Assembly: GCA_948567375.1 (NCBI GenBank)
Contig: OX419759.1
Location: 51,426,593-51,490,592 of the forward strand
Direction: 5' to 3'
Length of the DNA stretch: 64,000 nucleotides
DNA from: Lunularia cruciata
Lineage: Eukaryota; Streptophyta; Marchantiopsida; Lunulariales; Lunulariaceae
The translations under genes and the position numbers were made by a program. The notes beneath the pieces were generated by a model that worked only from the letters and a program-made list of their open reading frames with translations, ran no database searches and was not told where the DNA came from. This document shows, piece after piece, positions 31,925 through 43,106 of this stretch (position 1 is the stretch's first letter; each line of letters begins with the position of its first letter).

Positions 31925-33549
31925 ATGACGGAGTTCTTTGGGGATTCTAGAGGAGTTAGCCTTGTAGTACGTAGTGGGTTTACTTGAAGTGGCGCTCGAT
32001 ATCAGCCTATATATCAGGTTTTTGTGAGAGGGGAGATTGACTCTGAGTTGGAGTTTGACATAGGAGCTGATCTAGTTGAGAGTGCACTTGTTGTGTCCAC
32101 ACCGTTGTTGTGGGACATGGATGAGATTTATGGGGCCTCCAAAGGCCCTAGGCGTTACTCTGGTACAGTGGATACCATTGAGTTAGATGACTTCATCTAG
32201 GAGTTTGATAGTTGATGTGATCTGTAGTAGATGCGGAACCCAACTTTGTTCACACCTTTCATGGCATGGAAGGGTTGTTTCAGCACTTGGAGGGTCCGCC
32301 AATGGATGACTACGATGAGTTTAGGAGAGCTCATTTGGAGTAGATTGAGTTATGAAGACAATATTGGTCTCCAAACTATGTCTCTATCACTTTAGGCTCG
32401 GTGGCCAAGAGTAGATCGGCTGTACCTACGAGTTCTAGCTCGAATAGTGTTGGTGGAGCTAGTGGAGGTGCACTAGCTGGAGATAGTGTTACCACAAGTG
32501 GAGGTACCGCTGTAGGAGGTGGTGTGGTACTGGGGTTTAACCCCATGGTGGAGTTCTTCCCTGGAGTACCAAGGAGTACGGATTGACAAGTTGAGGAGCT
32601 TGCAAGAGTTCCAACGGAAGGCTGGAGAGAGCCCACGCGAGGCATACACTCGCATGAGGCGGCTGATTAGTTTCACTCAGGGAGTTACTGAGGTCCAAGC
32701 AGTCTAGTTTTGGTATGGAATACTGGACAAGGAGTTGCGGCATAGAGTTCATGATGCTACATTATCACAAGCTACTTTGCCTACTTTGGCAGTGGTCTTT
32801 GGTTTGGCTGACCGTATTGAGCTCAACATGGTGGAGGAGAGAGTGGTAACATCTGGATTTGGTAGGGAGACCTCATCCACAATTGTGACTTCTTCTAGAA
32901 TGCAGTAGAGTGTACCACGCCTAGTTGGTTTTTGAGGATAGGGTGGATAGCCAAATCCTATGGAGCGAGTGGAGGGCCTAGTGGAGTTAGACCCTTACCT
33001 TCATTTGCGGGTCAGCAGCAGCCAGTGAGTGGTAGTGTTGCTTGTTGGACTTGTGGTGGACCTCACCATAGGAGAGAGTGTACTCAAGGCAGCAGACCTA
33101 ATACCTCTGGTGCATCACAGCCAACACAAAGGCAATGTGAGCACTATGACAGATTTGGTCACACTAGTGACCGGTGTTTTGACCTACACTCAGAGTTACG
33201 GAGTGGTAGGGCTACTATGGCAGGTAGTAGAGGAGCTCCAATTCATGGAGGACGAGGTGGTAGAGGTGGTGGTAGAGGATCTACACTTAGTAGGGGTGCA
33301 GTACCTGCCCTTACTTCTAACACAACTATGGCTACACGGATTGAGCAGTTGGAGCAGAGATTGGCTAGTATGGCTATTGCTCATAGGAGATCAGATTCAA
33401 GTGCTGAGGCTTCCACCTCATATCCTGGTGATAGAGATGCTTTGGATTTCATGTGCGGAGCAGCACAAGTGGATGCATCTACAGCAATGACTAGGAGTGC
33501 AATACGTGCTCCAGAGCCTAGAGGAGCATCAGTGGAGTTGGACCCATAG
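31925..33549 (+). pseudogene. gag: E5 gag with two zinc knuckles
   Basis: The gag is spread over two or three frames joined by small indels. An N-terminal part (about 31925-32400) contains WDMDEIY and a stretch ending YWSPNYVSITLGS. A glycine/serine linker is at 32400-32530. A gag core with LRSLQEFQRKAGESPREAY lies at about 32590-32640, followed by a 205-codon frame at 32932-33549. That frame has a knuckle CWTCGGPHHRREC (about 33040-33078) and a second, CEHYDRFGHTSDRC, in which the second cysteine is now Y. A glycine-arginine-rich RGGRGGGRG stretch follows. This arrangement fits nucleocapsid RNA binding. The start codon is uncertain. Confidence 0.75.
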
Positions 33550-33591
33550 AGAGGAGAGGTTGGGAGATAGGTCAGACTTCCCTAGTCTTTC

Positions 33592-34477
33592 ATGCTATCT
33601 GAGGCATTGCAAACAACATCCATGGTTCCTAGACGTCCTAGTGCAGGTGTGGTAGGTGGTGATGGAGTACATGATGGACTACCTACTAGTCAGCCACCTA
33701 CTACTACACAGACTGAGTCTAGCATGATGTTGAGGGCGGCTCAGCTGATTATGCGGTGTCCTTTGTTTTTGGCCAATGACATGTTTACATTGGGAGTTGA
33801 CCCAACCCCAGTGTTCCGGTTGGCTGCCACACTTTGTGAGAGTAGGGATGATGTGGTTCCTACTACTAGGGCAGAGGTGGTTGATAGTGGAGCTGACTTG
33901 GTTGAGGAGCATGGGATTCGTTCAATGACCAATGGTTTATGGCAGGCAGCAGTGGCTAGACTGGAGGAGTTGCCAACTAGACCGGCCTTTGAGAGAGCAT
34001 GGTTCACACCTGGTGTTGTCCTATTGGATAACCAGAGGGGGATTTTTTTTGTGGGACCTTTAGGGAAGGTCTATACACCACAGAGAGTCTTGTTAGACTC
34101 CGGTGCATAGCCCCTTATGTTGGATAAAGGCTGCAGTTGTTGGTCTAGAGTTACGGAAGACCAATGTGGAGAGGTGTCCATTTCAGATCCAGACATCTCT
34201 AGGTGGTGGTTTGACACAATACATCACACGTGGAGAGCTTGTTGTCCAAGTTCAGCCTGGTCATCTGACTAATAGCTTGGTGGTGAGAGCTCAGGCTATT
34301 GCGACAATAGCTGAGTCATATGATGTGCTAGTTGGGGGAGTAGTGTTATACCCCATGGGTTTCAGCATTGACTATTGGGAGGAGACATCTTCTTATAGAC
34401 CTGGTTGGCAGTTTGGTGAGGGACGGGTATTTCGCCTACCAATATGCTTCAGTAGTGGCAGTCTTGGCTCACTATAG
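33592..34477 (+). pseudogene. E5 aspartic protease region
   Basis: An open frame from 33592 ends with VLLDSGA and a TAG at 34108-34110. The catalytic aspartate codon is 34096-34098 and the D-S-G-A motif is intact. The frame then shifts, and 34103-34477 continues with retropepsin-like sequence ending YDVLVGGVVLYPMGFSIDYW. Retroviral-type proteases dimerise and cut the polyprotein. The segment before the motif (about 160 residues) has no match I recognise. The TAG falls where glutamine (CAG) would fit. Confidence 0.75.
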
Positions 34478-34740
34478 TCCGGGACCATGGCAACATCAGT
34501 TTTAGCTTTTAGTGGTGCAGTTACTTGGCCCGGTGACTTGTTGGAGGGGAATGCCCATGCAGAAGATACTCCAATACCAGAGGAGATCACTCGGCTTTGG
34601 ATTACAAGTGGGATTGTTCCATCCACCTTGGATATTCCATTGTGGAGTTCAGAGGAGGCATTGCAGCAACATAAGATCGGTTGGTGCAATAGGCTTGGAG
34701 TGGAGCCTTCGTACCATCAAGAGATGAGTGTGAGGATGAG

Positions 34741-35770
34741 CCTCCAAAGGTGATTGCTTTGACACCTCTGGATACCACACTCATTGCTTGGTAGTATCCA
34801 ATAGAGGGGATATGTCTACTGAAGTTGTTCGATGGGATTAGCACCGGACTAGCTACAGTGTTATAGGTGGGTATACAAGTACAGAGGTACTTGTATGTAG
34901 AGAGAGATGAGACTGCTAGGCAAGTCTCTCTACATCATGTGGCACACTTGGCCTATTGGTATCCGGAGTTATTACTGATGTCAGCAATCAAAGGTTACTA
35001 GAAGGCCCTACCAGGAGACATTTCCTTACTAGGGGCACATGACCTAGAGAGACATGGACCTATTCACTTAGTGATTTATGGATGGCCATGTTAGGGACAT
35101 ACACGTGCGGGCCATGGTTTGGGTCTTTAGGATCCTTGTTTTGGTGTGTTTTGAGAGATGCTACGGATACTACGACATCTCTAGGTTCATCAATCCGTTT
35201 CTCCAGCTTACATTTTGGAGACCATGCCTTTGATGGGCAATTCTTGCACCAGAGTGGTGGCGAGTACACATCAAGTCCATTCTTGGATGGGTCCAACAAT
35301 ATTGTTAGATGTAGCCAGAGTGGGATCACGGGCTCATCATCTTCATCTTTGGTGGACAAACCTCTTACCCATAGAGGTTCTACAACGTGCTTATGATGGG
35401 ATTCAACAACTTGACCACATCCTTGTTGATGATATCTTGGATGTTGGGCTTCAGTCTTAGATAGTGGTAGTGGCTGATAGGTCACCTATGGCAATGGTGA
35501 ACCTAGTTGGACAGCCTAGAGCTGCATTTCCCACACTCATGAGTTTTCCAGGCTCTCATGCTTTTTGAGAGGGAGAACCTGGACTTGTTTAGGACTCACA
35601 GTTACAATAGTTGGTGGAGCCCAACATTGATGAGAGAGAGCGGGTGATGGGTTTTTGCACCGGTATTACCGTTGTTCAAGCAGTATTAGAGGCATCTAGG
35701 CATAAAGGTGTTAGGTCAGGCTATGGACCTAAACTATTTGACTTGGATTGTGAGCCTTGGCTTGGCAGAG
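34741..35770 (+). pseudogene. E5 C5-cytosine DNA methyltransferase, DNMT3-type motif order
   Basis: Read in one frame (codons in phase with 34741). Motif I LFDGISTG is at 34825-34848, followed by RYLYVERDE, the cofactor-pocket acidic residue. Motif IV GWPC has its catalytic cysteine codon at 35089-35091, followed by a TAG where Q is expected, then GHTRAG. WEMLRILRHL-like helix. Motif VI ILE followed by T-M-P (ENV expected) is at 35212-35229. Motif VIII region ARVGSRAH..LWWTN is at about 35308-35358. The tail includes RERVMGF and, after a one-base insertion near 35706, VLGQAMDL (motif X region). The order I-IV-VI-VIII-X is that of DNMT3, not the rearranged order of plant DRM. It would methylate cytosine C5 using S-adenosylmethionine. 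At least six stops inactivate it. It sits between protease and RT in the same direction, so it was part of the polyprotein. Confidence 0.85.
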
Positions 35771-36199
35771 TAGCGTAAGATGCGCTTGATAGGCATCAAC
35801 ACTCGGACACTTGTGAGCCCTATACCTATCAAGACGATTTAGGCACATGATGGAGGTGATGGAATGAGTGGACATGGTATTCTTGGGACACATCCAGTAG
35901 CTACTAGGGAGAGTGGTCTACTTGGAGTCCATCTAGGTGAGCGTGGGCTACTTGGATTACACCCTTGGTCCACTTGGGATGCAGCTAGAGGATGTGTGGA
36001 GCTTACAGCCAGAGTGGAGAGAGTTTTTCACATAGAGGTTGGGACCTCTAGTGGTCTAGAGCATGACACTATTGCTCCCAAGGGCCCAGTGTAGCAGCAA
36101 GTCGGTACGTCTTCCACTCCTACTATAGTTACAGAGGATACTTGGGAGCCAGATCTTGGACCCAAGCTTATTGGAGAGGAAAGACGGAGGGTTTGGAGG
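35771..36199 (+). other. E5 linker between methyltransferase and RT
   Basis: Partly open (35864-36094, GILGTHPVATRESGLLGVHLGERGLLGLHP). The similar GLLG(V/L)H pieces suggest a low-complexity spacer. No domain was recognised. It probably linked the methyltransferase to the RT in one polyprotein. Confidence 0.5.
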
Positions 36200-36921
36200 T
36201 TCTTGAGGAGCCACACAAGTTGTTTTGCCTTTAGTATGAAGGATTTGGGTGCTCTAAAAGGACGTGGTATATGGATTGAGCTGACTAGCAATACACTAGT
36301 TTTCCGACGTCCTTATCAATATAGTGAGATGGAGAGGACATTGATTCAGAGCCGGAGTAGTGACCTTTTTGAGGCTGGTTTGGTGGAGATTTCACATGGA
36401 GAGTATGCATCAACAATAGTGATGCCAGCCAAGAAGGATATGCATGGCATCTTCACAGCTAGGCGGATGTGTGGAGATTACCGTCCTATCAACGGACAGA
36501 CTAGGGCTGATTGGTATGCCATGCCTACACCAGAGGAGATTTTTGATGCAATTGGGCATGCAAAGGTCTTCAATACTTTGGATCTTTGAGTGAGGTATCA
36601 TCAGTTGTCGATCAAGGAGGAGATAAGTCCAAGACAACATTTTGGGCTATTGATCCTCATGACAAGGATGTGTTATATCAGTGGAGGTTCTTACCATTTG
36701 GGTTGAAGAACGCTCATGCTGAGTTCCAGAGGTCATGGATAGGATCCTAGCTGGATTGGATTTTGCTCGGTGTTATATTGATGACATTTTGGTCTATAGC
36801 ACTATTGTGGAGGAGCATGAGAGACAATTGTTGGAGGTGTTTGAGACGTTGAGATCTCATGGACTCAAATTACATCTTGGGAAGTGTAGGTTCTTCCACA
36901 AGCAGGTTGAGTATTTGGGTC
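36200..36921 (+). pseudogene. pol: E5 reverse transcriptase (5' part, interrupted by E6)
   Basis: Reading includes KKDMHGIFTARRMCGDYRPIN (finger region), FNTLDL followed by TGA at 36587-36589, and the catalytic box YIDDILVYS at 36774-36800, then KLHLGKCRFFHKQVEYLG. At 36921 the E6 insertion begins. The remaining thumb region continues at 46574 (TIYPRGLSVQQTKVEAI). The catalytic aspartates are present. Two frame changes occur near 36625 and 36715. Confidence 0.85.
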
Positions 36922-37597
36922 TATGAGCCAGCCTGTCTCACTCAGGATGAACCTCTGATGGCTATTATGGTAGCACACCATGGACTAAGAAGGCAAGGAA
37001 CCCCAACTCCATCATACTCCTCCAAGACTCAAGACATTGCTCACTAGAGAACTCAATGAGAGAGAGATAGTTGCAAATGAAAGGATGATGAGTACCTCCT
37101 CACCCCTTGTTTATATACTTGTGAAATAGTTACGTACCAAAGTTACTAATTACTGTAGTAACTCAAGTAACTAGACTAAAAGTCAAGTAAAGTCAAAAAG
37201 TAGAAAGGAATATCCATTCACATGGGTATATTCTCCTAAGCATGTGGTCTTATCTTGACCCAACCACTAAGTCAAGGATTCTTTCACATGGGCTATCCTT
37301 GGACTAAAGAACAATCCAAAACAAAAAGGCTTGTAGGCCCAAGAGTTCTCAACTCTTTCCTCAAAGCCAAACACCTAGGAATAATATCAAGTCAACACAC
37401 TAAAATCTAAAATAGTGGTGCTCATCTTTTCTACTTCCTCTAAAGTAAGGTCCCCTCTATCTTAGCTATGACTAACTTTAGCTAACCATGAGTAATATAG
37501 AACCATCCTTTATCTCTATATAAATAATATCTCTTAAGTACTTGTAATACCAAGCTGAATATCACAATACTACACACATGCACAAATGGGTGTTACA
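36922..37597 (-). repeat. E6 3' LTR (minus orientation)
   Basis: On + it reads tatgagccagcctgtctcac..ggtgttaca, 676 bp. It pairs with 44023-46569. Confidence 0.95.
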
Positions 37598-37610
37598 TTT
37601 ACCCCCGGAC
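37598..37610 (-). promoter_or_regulatory. E6 polypurine tract
   Basis: On the minus strand it reads GTCCGGGGGTAAA immediately before the LTR start TGTAACACC, the expected plus-strand primer position. Confidence 0.75.
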
Positions 37611-38750
37611 TAAGTTTTCACTTTGTCCTCAAAGTTAAGGTCTCTCTGCCTTCTATGGTACATCTTCAACTTATCATGGTTAATCCTATCAAAGTGTCTT
37701 CCTCCCAACTCCTTGAGATCATAGGTGTAATTTCCCCACACCTTCTCCACTATGAAAGGTCCAAAGTACCTAGGCAAAAACTTCTTTTGCACTCTCTCGA
37801 ATCAAATGGAATCAAACAACATTACCCAATCACCTTCTTTGAAAGTCTCTGCCTTCTTTTTGCCTTGCCTCTTGTCATAGCTGTCCTTTTGGGCTTGCTC
37901 CACTCGAACCATAGCAACTGCTCTTGCCTCTTCCAACTCCATGAGTTGATCCTTCCTTGACTTCTCTGCATCACCTCCTTGTGCTTTCTTCAATCTCCTA
38001 TGAATGCTTTGGAAGGTAGGAAGATCAAAGTGAATAGGTAAGGTAGACTCAATACCATACACCAATTGAAATAGAGAATATCCGGTGGAAGTCTTCATGG
38101 TTGTCCTATACTCCCACAAAATTGCATGAATCCTCTTGTCCCAATGATGTTTAGCCCCTTCCATTTCTGCATCTTTGGCCAACATCATGCACAAGGTCTG
38201 ATTGGTTCTCTTTGCCAAGCCATTGGAATTTGGCTTATAGGATGTAGTTACTCTATGTGTGATAGAGAAATGCCGTAACATGGTTGTAGTAATGCTTCTT
38301 GTAAACTCTCCTCCTCTATCAGAAATGAACTCCAAAGGGCATCCAAACCTAGTGATAATGCGTTCATAAAGAAATCTATCCACTTCATCTTCATTCTTGT
38401 CCCTCAATGGTCTAGCCTCAACCCACTTGGTAAGGTAACCTGTAACTACCACAATATACCGATTGTTCCTTGGGGTTCTATTGAGAGGACCTACAAAATC
38501 AATTCCCTACTTCTCAAAAGGTCCTAGCAATGGAATTGATCTAAGTGGTGGAGTGGATGTAGACTTTCTAGCAAAAGCTTGACAAACATGACAAGTTTTT
38601 CAATAATCAAGACAATCCTTGAAAATCCCTCTCCAATGGTAACCTGCATCTAGAATCTTGGAAGCAGTCACCTTTCCTGCAAAGTGTCTTCCACATACTA
38701 AACCTTCATGAAACTCCTTTATGAGTAGGATAGACTCTTCCTTACCCACT
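37610..38750 (-). pseudogene. E6 integrase
   Basis: Catalytic-core frame at 37802-38452: a region with YLTKWVEA, the second catalytic aspartate in ISDRGGEF, then NGLAKRTNQTL, where lysine stands in place of the catalytic glutamate (GAG to AAG, a C-to-T change on the other strand). The zinc-binding part lies upstream on minus (about 38450-38750), broken by stops. The C-terminal part, 37610-37792, contains FLPRYFGPFIVEKV..YTYDLKELGG, typical of the post-core region. Integrase would insert element DNA in the nucleus; the E-to-K change and stops abolish this. Confidence 0.85.
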
Positions 38751-38755
38751 GCTCT

Positions 38756-40693
38756 TCAAAGTAGACCATCTGCTCCTTGGTGAAAAAGAATATCCTCCAC
38801 CATTGTGTAAGGTCTAGATCTTGTTGCAAGGGCCCCCCTCTCCCTAGCATGCATCCCTTTTGGATAGTTACCTCTTGTCACAAAATCCACAATCTCCTTG
38901 TACTCCATTAGAACCTCTTGAGTGACTGAGATTGTCATGAGCTCCTCATCTGGGAAGGAATCATCCACTGGCTCATCTCCATCATGATCATAGGCTCTAG
39001 ATAACAAATTAGCATTTTCATGTTTCTTTCCTGGCCTATCCTCAATGGTGTAGTCATACTCAGACAAGAGTATCATCCACCTTGCTAGTCTCCCTTCAAC
39101 ATTAGGCTTGTTGAAGATGTACTTCAAAGCCTTGTGATCCGTGACAATGGTGGCTTTCCCTCCAATCAAGTAGTGTCTAAACTTCTTGAGACCAAAGATC
39201 ACTGCCAACCCTTCTCTCTCCGTGACAGAGTAGTTCTTCTCTGCTGAAACCATTTGCCTACTAGCATAAGCTATTGGATGATCATGCTCATCTTGGTCTA
39301 ATTGACTAAGAGTGCATCCTATAGCTACATTAGAAGCATCAGTGTAGAGGATGAAAGGCTTACTCCAATCAGGTTTAGCAAGAATTGGAGCTACAACAAG
39401 GGATTGCTTGAGCTCCTCAAAAGCTTTGAGAACCTCCTTGTCCTCCAAAATCACCATTTAATCTACACCCTTCTTCATGTAGATGGTCAATGCATAAGCC
39501 TTGTTGGAAAATGAGAAGATGAACCTCCTATAGTATCCAACCATCCCCAAGAATTGGCGTAACTTTGTCAAGCTTGAAGGGAATGGAAAGTCTGAGATTT
39601 TCCTCACCTTCTCAGGATCAACTGCTATTCCATCCTTGGAGATGATGTGCCCCAAAATTAGACCTTCTTCACATCCAAAAATGCACTTCTCTGGGTTGAG
39701 TGATGCATTTGCCTCATCCAAGCATTGCAAGACTTTGATTAGGGGCTCAAAGTGCTCCTCCTTGCTTCCATAGACACAAAAGTCATCAATGAAGTCTCTC
39801 ACAAATTTCCCAATGAAATGTTCAAATACCTTGTTCATGAACCATTGGAATGTGGCTGGAGCATTGCAAAGCCCAAAAGGCATGACCTTGAAAGTGTAAG
39901 TTCCCCAAGGTGTGGTGAATGTGGTGAGTTGTTGATGCTATGGTGCAATCTTGATTTGGTTATATCCACTATAACCATCTCCAAAACTGTACCTCTCATG
40001 ACCTGCAACCTCCTCCAAGATCTCATCAATGAATGGCAATGGGTAGTAGTCCTTCTTGGTAACAACATTGAGCTTCTTGTAATCCACACATACCCGAAGC
40101 TTGCCATTATTTTTCTTCACAATGACAATTGGAGACACCCATTCTGAATTCTCTATCTCAAAGATAAATCCAGCCTCCTTGAACTTATCAATCTCCTCCT
40201 TCACAACCAAAGATATTGGTGGGCTAATGCAACGTTTTTTTTTGGGGATTGGTCTTGCATGTGACTCCACCTCTATCTTGTGCTCCTCCAAGGTGACTTC
40301 CTTCAAATCCTTGTAACTAAAAGAAAACACAAGGATGAACTTGTGGAAAATCTCCTCAAATCTCACCTTCTCCTCCTTGGTAACATTTGGGCCATACTTG
40401 AGGGTAGATAACCTTCTATCTACCTCCTCAAGTGTCAATGGTGATTTGTCTGGGTCCTTCAAAACCTCTGGCTTAGGTGCAAAATCTATAGCACACAAAA
40501 GATACACATCTAAATCAAATTTAGATTCATCCTCCTCCGTGGAAGTCTCCTCTTCCATGCTTGTGTCCACACCTAAAGCTCCTTCTTCAGAATCTGATTC
40601 CCAATAATCAGAAGATGGTGTATCTGAATATGAAATGTTGGTGGTGTTAGTCACATGAACTGTGACTCTATGGTTTGATGGCCCAATCCTCAA
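38756..40693 (-). pseudogene. pol: E6 reverse transcriptase and RNase H
   Basis: Three frames in order on the minus strand. 40693-39938: an acidic linker (SEEGALGVDTSMEEETSTEEDE), then RT fingers with WVSPIVIVKKNNGKLRVC and GYSGYNQIKI. 39883-39458: PFGLCNAPATFQ, the active site FIDDFCVYG and FLGMVGYYRRFI. 39457-38756: RNase H with YTDASNVAIG, EREGLAVIFG, VTDHKALK and ENANLLSRAY (D-E-D-D pattern, last D changed to N). Only a few stops separate the frames, so decay is moderate. Confidence 0.9.
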
Positions 40694-40708
40694 GTACCCT
40701 TTGTGCCA

Positions 40709-42456
40709 TCAATCAGTTGTGCGTGCTGCTCTCAACCATGGCTTCCCAAGAAGTAAGTCATAGCTTGAATCTTTCAAGACTTGGAAAGTCATGAGATTTT
40801 GAACTCCCATAACTGAAACTACCACTTTATCCATCACCCCTATTGGTCGAACTTGTTGCTTGTTTGCCATGCTCACCACAAATGTTGAAGGTCTTGAGGG
40901 TATCATACCTAACTTCTTCATCAACCTTTCTGGCATGGCATTCATTGCTGATCCTCCATCAACCAATGCATCCTTGATGTTGTGACCATTCACTCTCAGA
41001 TCAATCTTGGAGGCATATTCACAAGCCTCCCATGGTGCTGGCTTGGCATCCACCACCCCCATTGATATTGGAGCTTTTGCCTTCTTCTTGCTCCTTGTAG
41101 AACTCAAACCACCTCTAAGCTCCTTTCTCAAGGTAGGGTTCAAAACAATCAATTGGCCCACTGTGATGTTAGCCTTGTGACTACCAACATCCTCCAACAC
41201 ATTGTAGTTCCATTGTTGCTTTGAAATCAAGAAATCCTCCATCCCCAACTTCTTCCTTGGAGTCTTTGTTGTTGATGGTGTTGAGGTGCAAGTGCTCCTA
41301 GTAGACATAGGAGTATCCTTGCTTGGAGTAAATCCTTGAGAAGAGTGAACATCCTCTGCAAAACGAGCTCTCTTCTTCTCTTGTGCCAAAAGCTCCAAAT
41401 TAAGACTCTTGGAGTTTGAGCACTCTCCCTTCTCATACTTGCTCTCCACCACATCAATGGATGCTATCCCCTTACCTTTGTTTGGATTAGGAGCCACTTG
41501 GGTTTCACTACCACCCTCTTTCCCTCTATTGGCTCCCTCATAACTCCTTCCTCCATGGTAAGTGGAATTTGGGGAATTCCTTTGGATATGGCCTCTTCCT
41601 CCACAACCAAAACAATTTCTATCATTGAAATTGTTGGCTGGTTGAACTCCTCTATATGGATAGTTTCCATAACTCCTAGGTTCTCTCCCTACATTCTGAT
41701 CCACCTCTCTCTTCTCCCATAGTTGCACCACATTGATCTTGAGATCCGCAAGTTGTTCTGTGATGGTTTGAAGTGGATCTTTTGGTGGAGGTGCAAGAAT
41801 TGGAACAACCACTATTTGAGGTGCAACCCTTGCCACCAAAGTATGAGAAGTTCCACCATACTTGTAGCCTTGAGGAGGATGCACAACCTCCTTCACCACC
41901 AAATCACTCTCATCCCCTTCCAAACTCTCCTCCATACGAATTGCGATCTTGATAGCTTCAACCTTGGAAGAAGGTTTCTCATATCTCACCTTGCTTCTAA
42001 TTTGTGGTCTCAACCCTCCCACAAAATTATTGGTGAGCATGGCCCCTATGCCAATCATTCTAGTCTCCACATCATCCCCACCCTTCCTCAACACTATGCA
42101 AAATCTGGACTCTAACTTTTCCACTCTTTCCACATAGACTTTCACTTTCTCTCCATCTCCTTGCTTGAGAAATGTAACCTCACTCATCAATCTCTCATAA
42201 CTCTATCAGGAAGAAAGTTCTCAATGAGTGCTGAAGTCAAAGTCTCCCAAGACTCCTCTTCCCCATCTCTCCTCTCTCTCTTTTGGTATTCTGACTCATA
42301 CTATGTAAGTGCTGCATCCTCAAAGAAATCTGGTAATAATGAGGGCCACTCATTCTTCCTCCTCTCATTGTTTCCTATGCAAGCTCTCTTGAAGTCTCTC
42401 ACAAAGGCCTCCACATCTTCTCCATCCTTGCCAAAGAAAACTGGAAGTTTCCCCAT
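40709..42456 (-). pseudogene. gag: E6 gag and protease
   Basis: It starts at the ATG at 42456 (MGKLPVFFGKDGEDVEAF), has a TAG near 42300 and a frameshift before 42190, then 493 open codons to 40709. The gag core includes WPSLLPDFFEDAA and FLKQGDGEKV. The zinc knuckle reads CFGCGGRGHIQRNS, the final cysteine being replaced by serine. The protease motif ALVDGGSAMNAMP lies near 40945-40983, with D-G-G in the catalytic position. The frame ends LLLGKPWLRAA, the typical end of retropepsin. The order gag then protease in one frame is as expected. Confidence 0.88.
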
Positions 42457-42689
42457 CTTAACCTCTCACTATCTTTCTTTCTCTCAATTTTTTTTCTCTT
42501 TTCTTTTCTCTCACTCTATTACTAATAGAGTATATACATGACTAACACCATCTGAGAATAATCCACTCTAGGGAACACAAAAGGTTCAGGTTACTCCAAG
42601 ATTTCTATAGCAACATCAAATCCTAGAGTGCATATTAAATCTAACTCTCATGGATAGTTTATCCATAAGTTGAAAGATTATCTCCATCA

Positions 42690-43106
42690 CTAATCTTGAG
42701 AACTAGCTGATGAAGGTGGTAGTATTTCTGTAGCTGTACTAAGACTCTCTCCAAGATCCTTCACCAAAGTCTCCAAAAGTGCTTTTACTCCACTACACTC
42801 ATGTCTTTTTGGAAGTCCTTCCACTCCACAAACCTCACGCAACTCCTTGGTCTTAGATCTTCTCCCTCCTAATCTTGGTGAAAAAGGTCCAACATGCAAA
42901 CCCAAGTCAAGTAAGCCTCTCCTTTCCCTCAATCTCTTGCTCTCAAAGGTCAACGGACATGAACTTGCCTTATGTCCCTTCTCTCTACATAGAAAGCACT
43001 TAAACTCACTCTTTCCTCCAAGTCGTGTAGGTTTTTGGATCCTCTCAACACTCTCTTTAAATTCTATTGTAAACTCTCTTTTTCTCAAATCCACCTCTAC
43101 AATCAC
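42690..43106 (-). CDS. E6 small CCHC zinc-knuckle ORF upstream of gag
   Basis: 138 codons, open throughout, on the element coding strand between the 5' LTR and gag. A zinc knuckle CFLCREKGHKASSC (C-x2-C-x4-H-x4-C, intact) is at about residues 37-50. It is preceded by a lysine/glutamate-rich part (IVEVDLRKREFTIEFKESVE) and followed by a basic linker. It has its own knuckle in addition to the one in gag, so it is not simply the end of gag. It could be the 3' part of an extra Athila-type ORF or a host fragment. RNA or DNA binding is the only supported activity. Confidence 0.5.
   Translation of the reverse strand: MIVEVDLRKREFTIEFKESVERIQKPTRLGGKSEFKCFLCREKGHKASSCPLTFESKRLRERRGLLDLGLHVGPFSPRLGGRRSKTKELREVCGVEGLPKRHECSGVKALLETLVKDLGESLSTATEILPPSSASSQD

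Noticed and set aside
33029-33490. 153-codon frame overlapping the E5 gag
   Set aside because: Shadow frame; the overlapping frame 32932-33549 holds the zinc knuckles.
34741-35770. Possibility that the methyltransferase is a separate host gene inserted in E5
   Set aside because: It lies on the element strand between protease and RT with no flanking duplication or introns, and its C-terminal half is present at the same place in E1.
41723-42115. 130-codon + strand frame opposite the E6 gag
   Set aside because: Opposite-strand shadow of gag; no motif.
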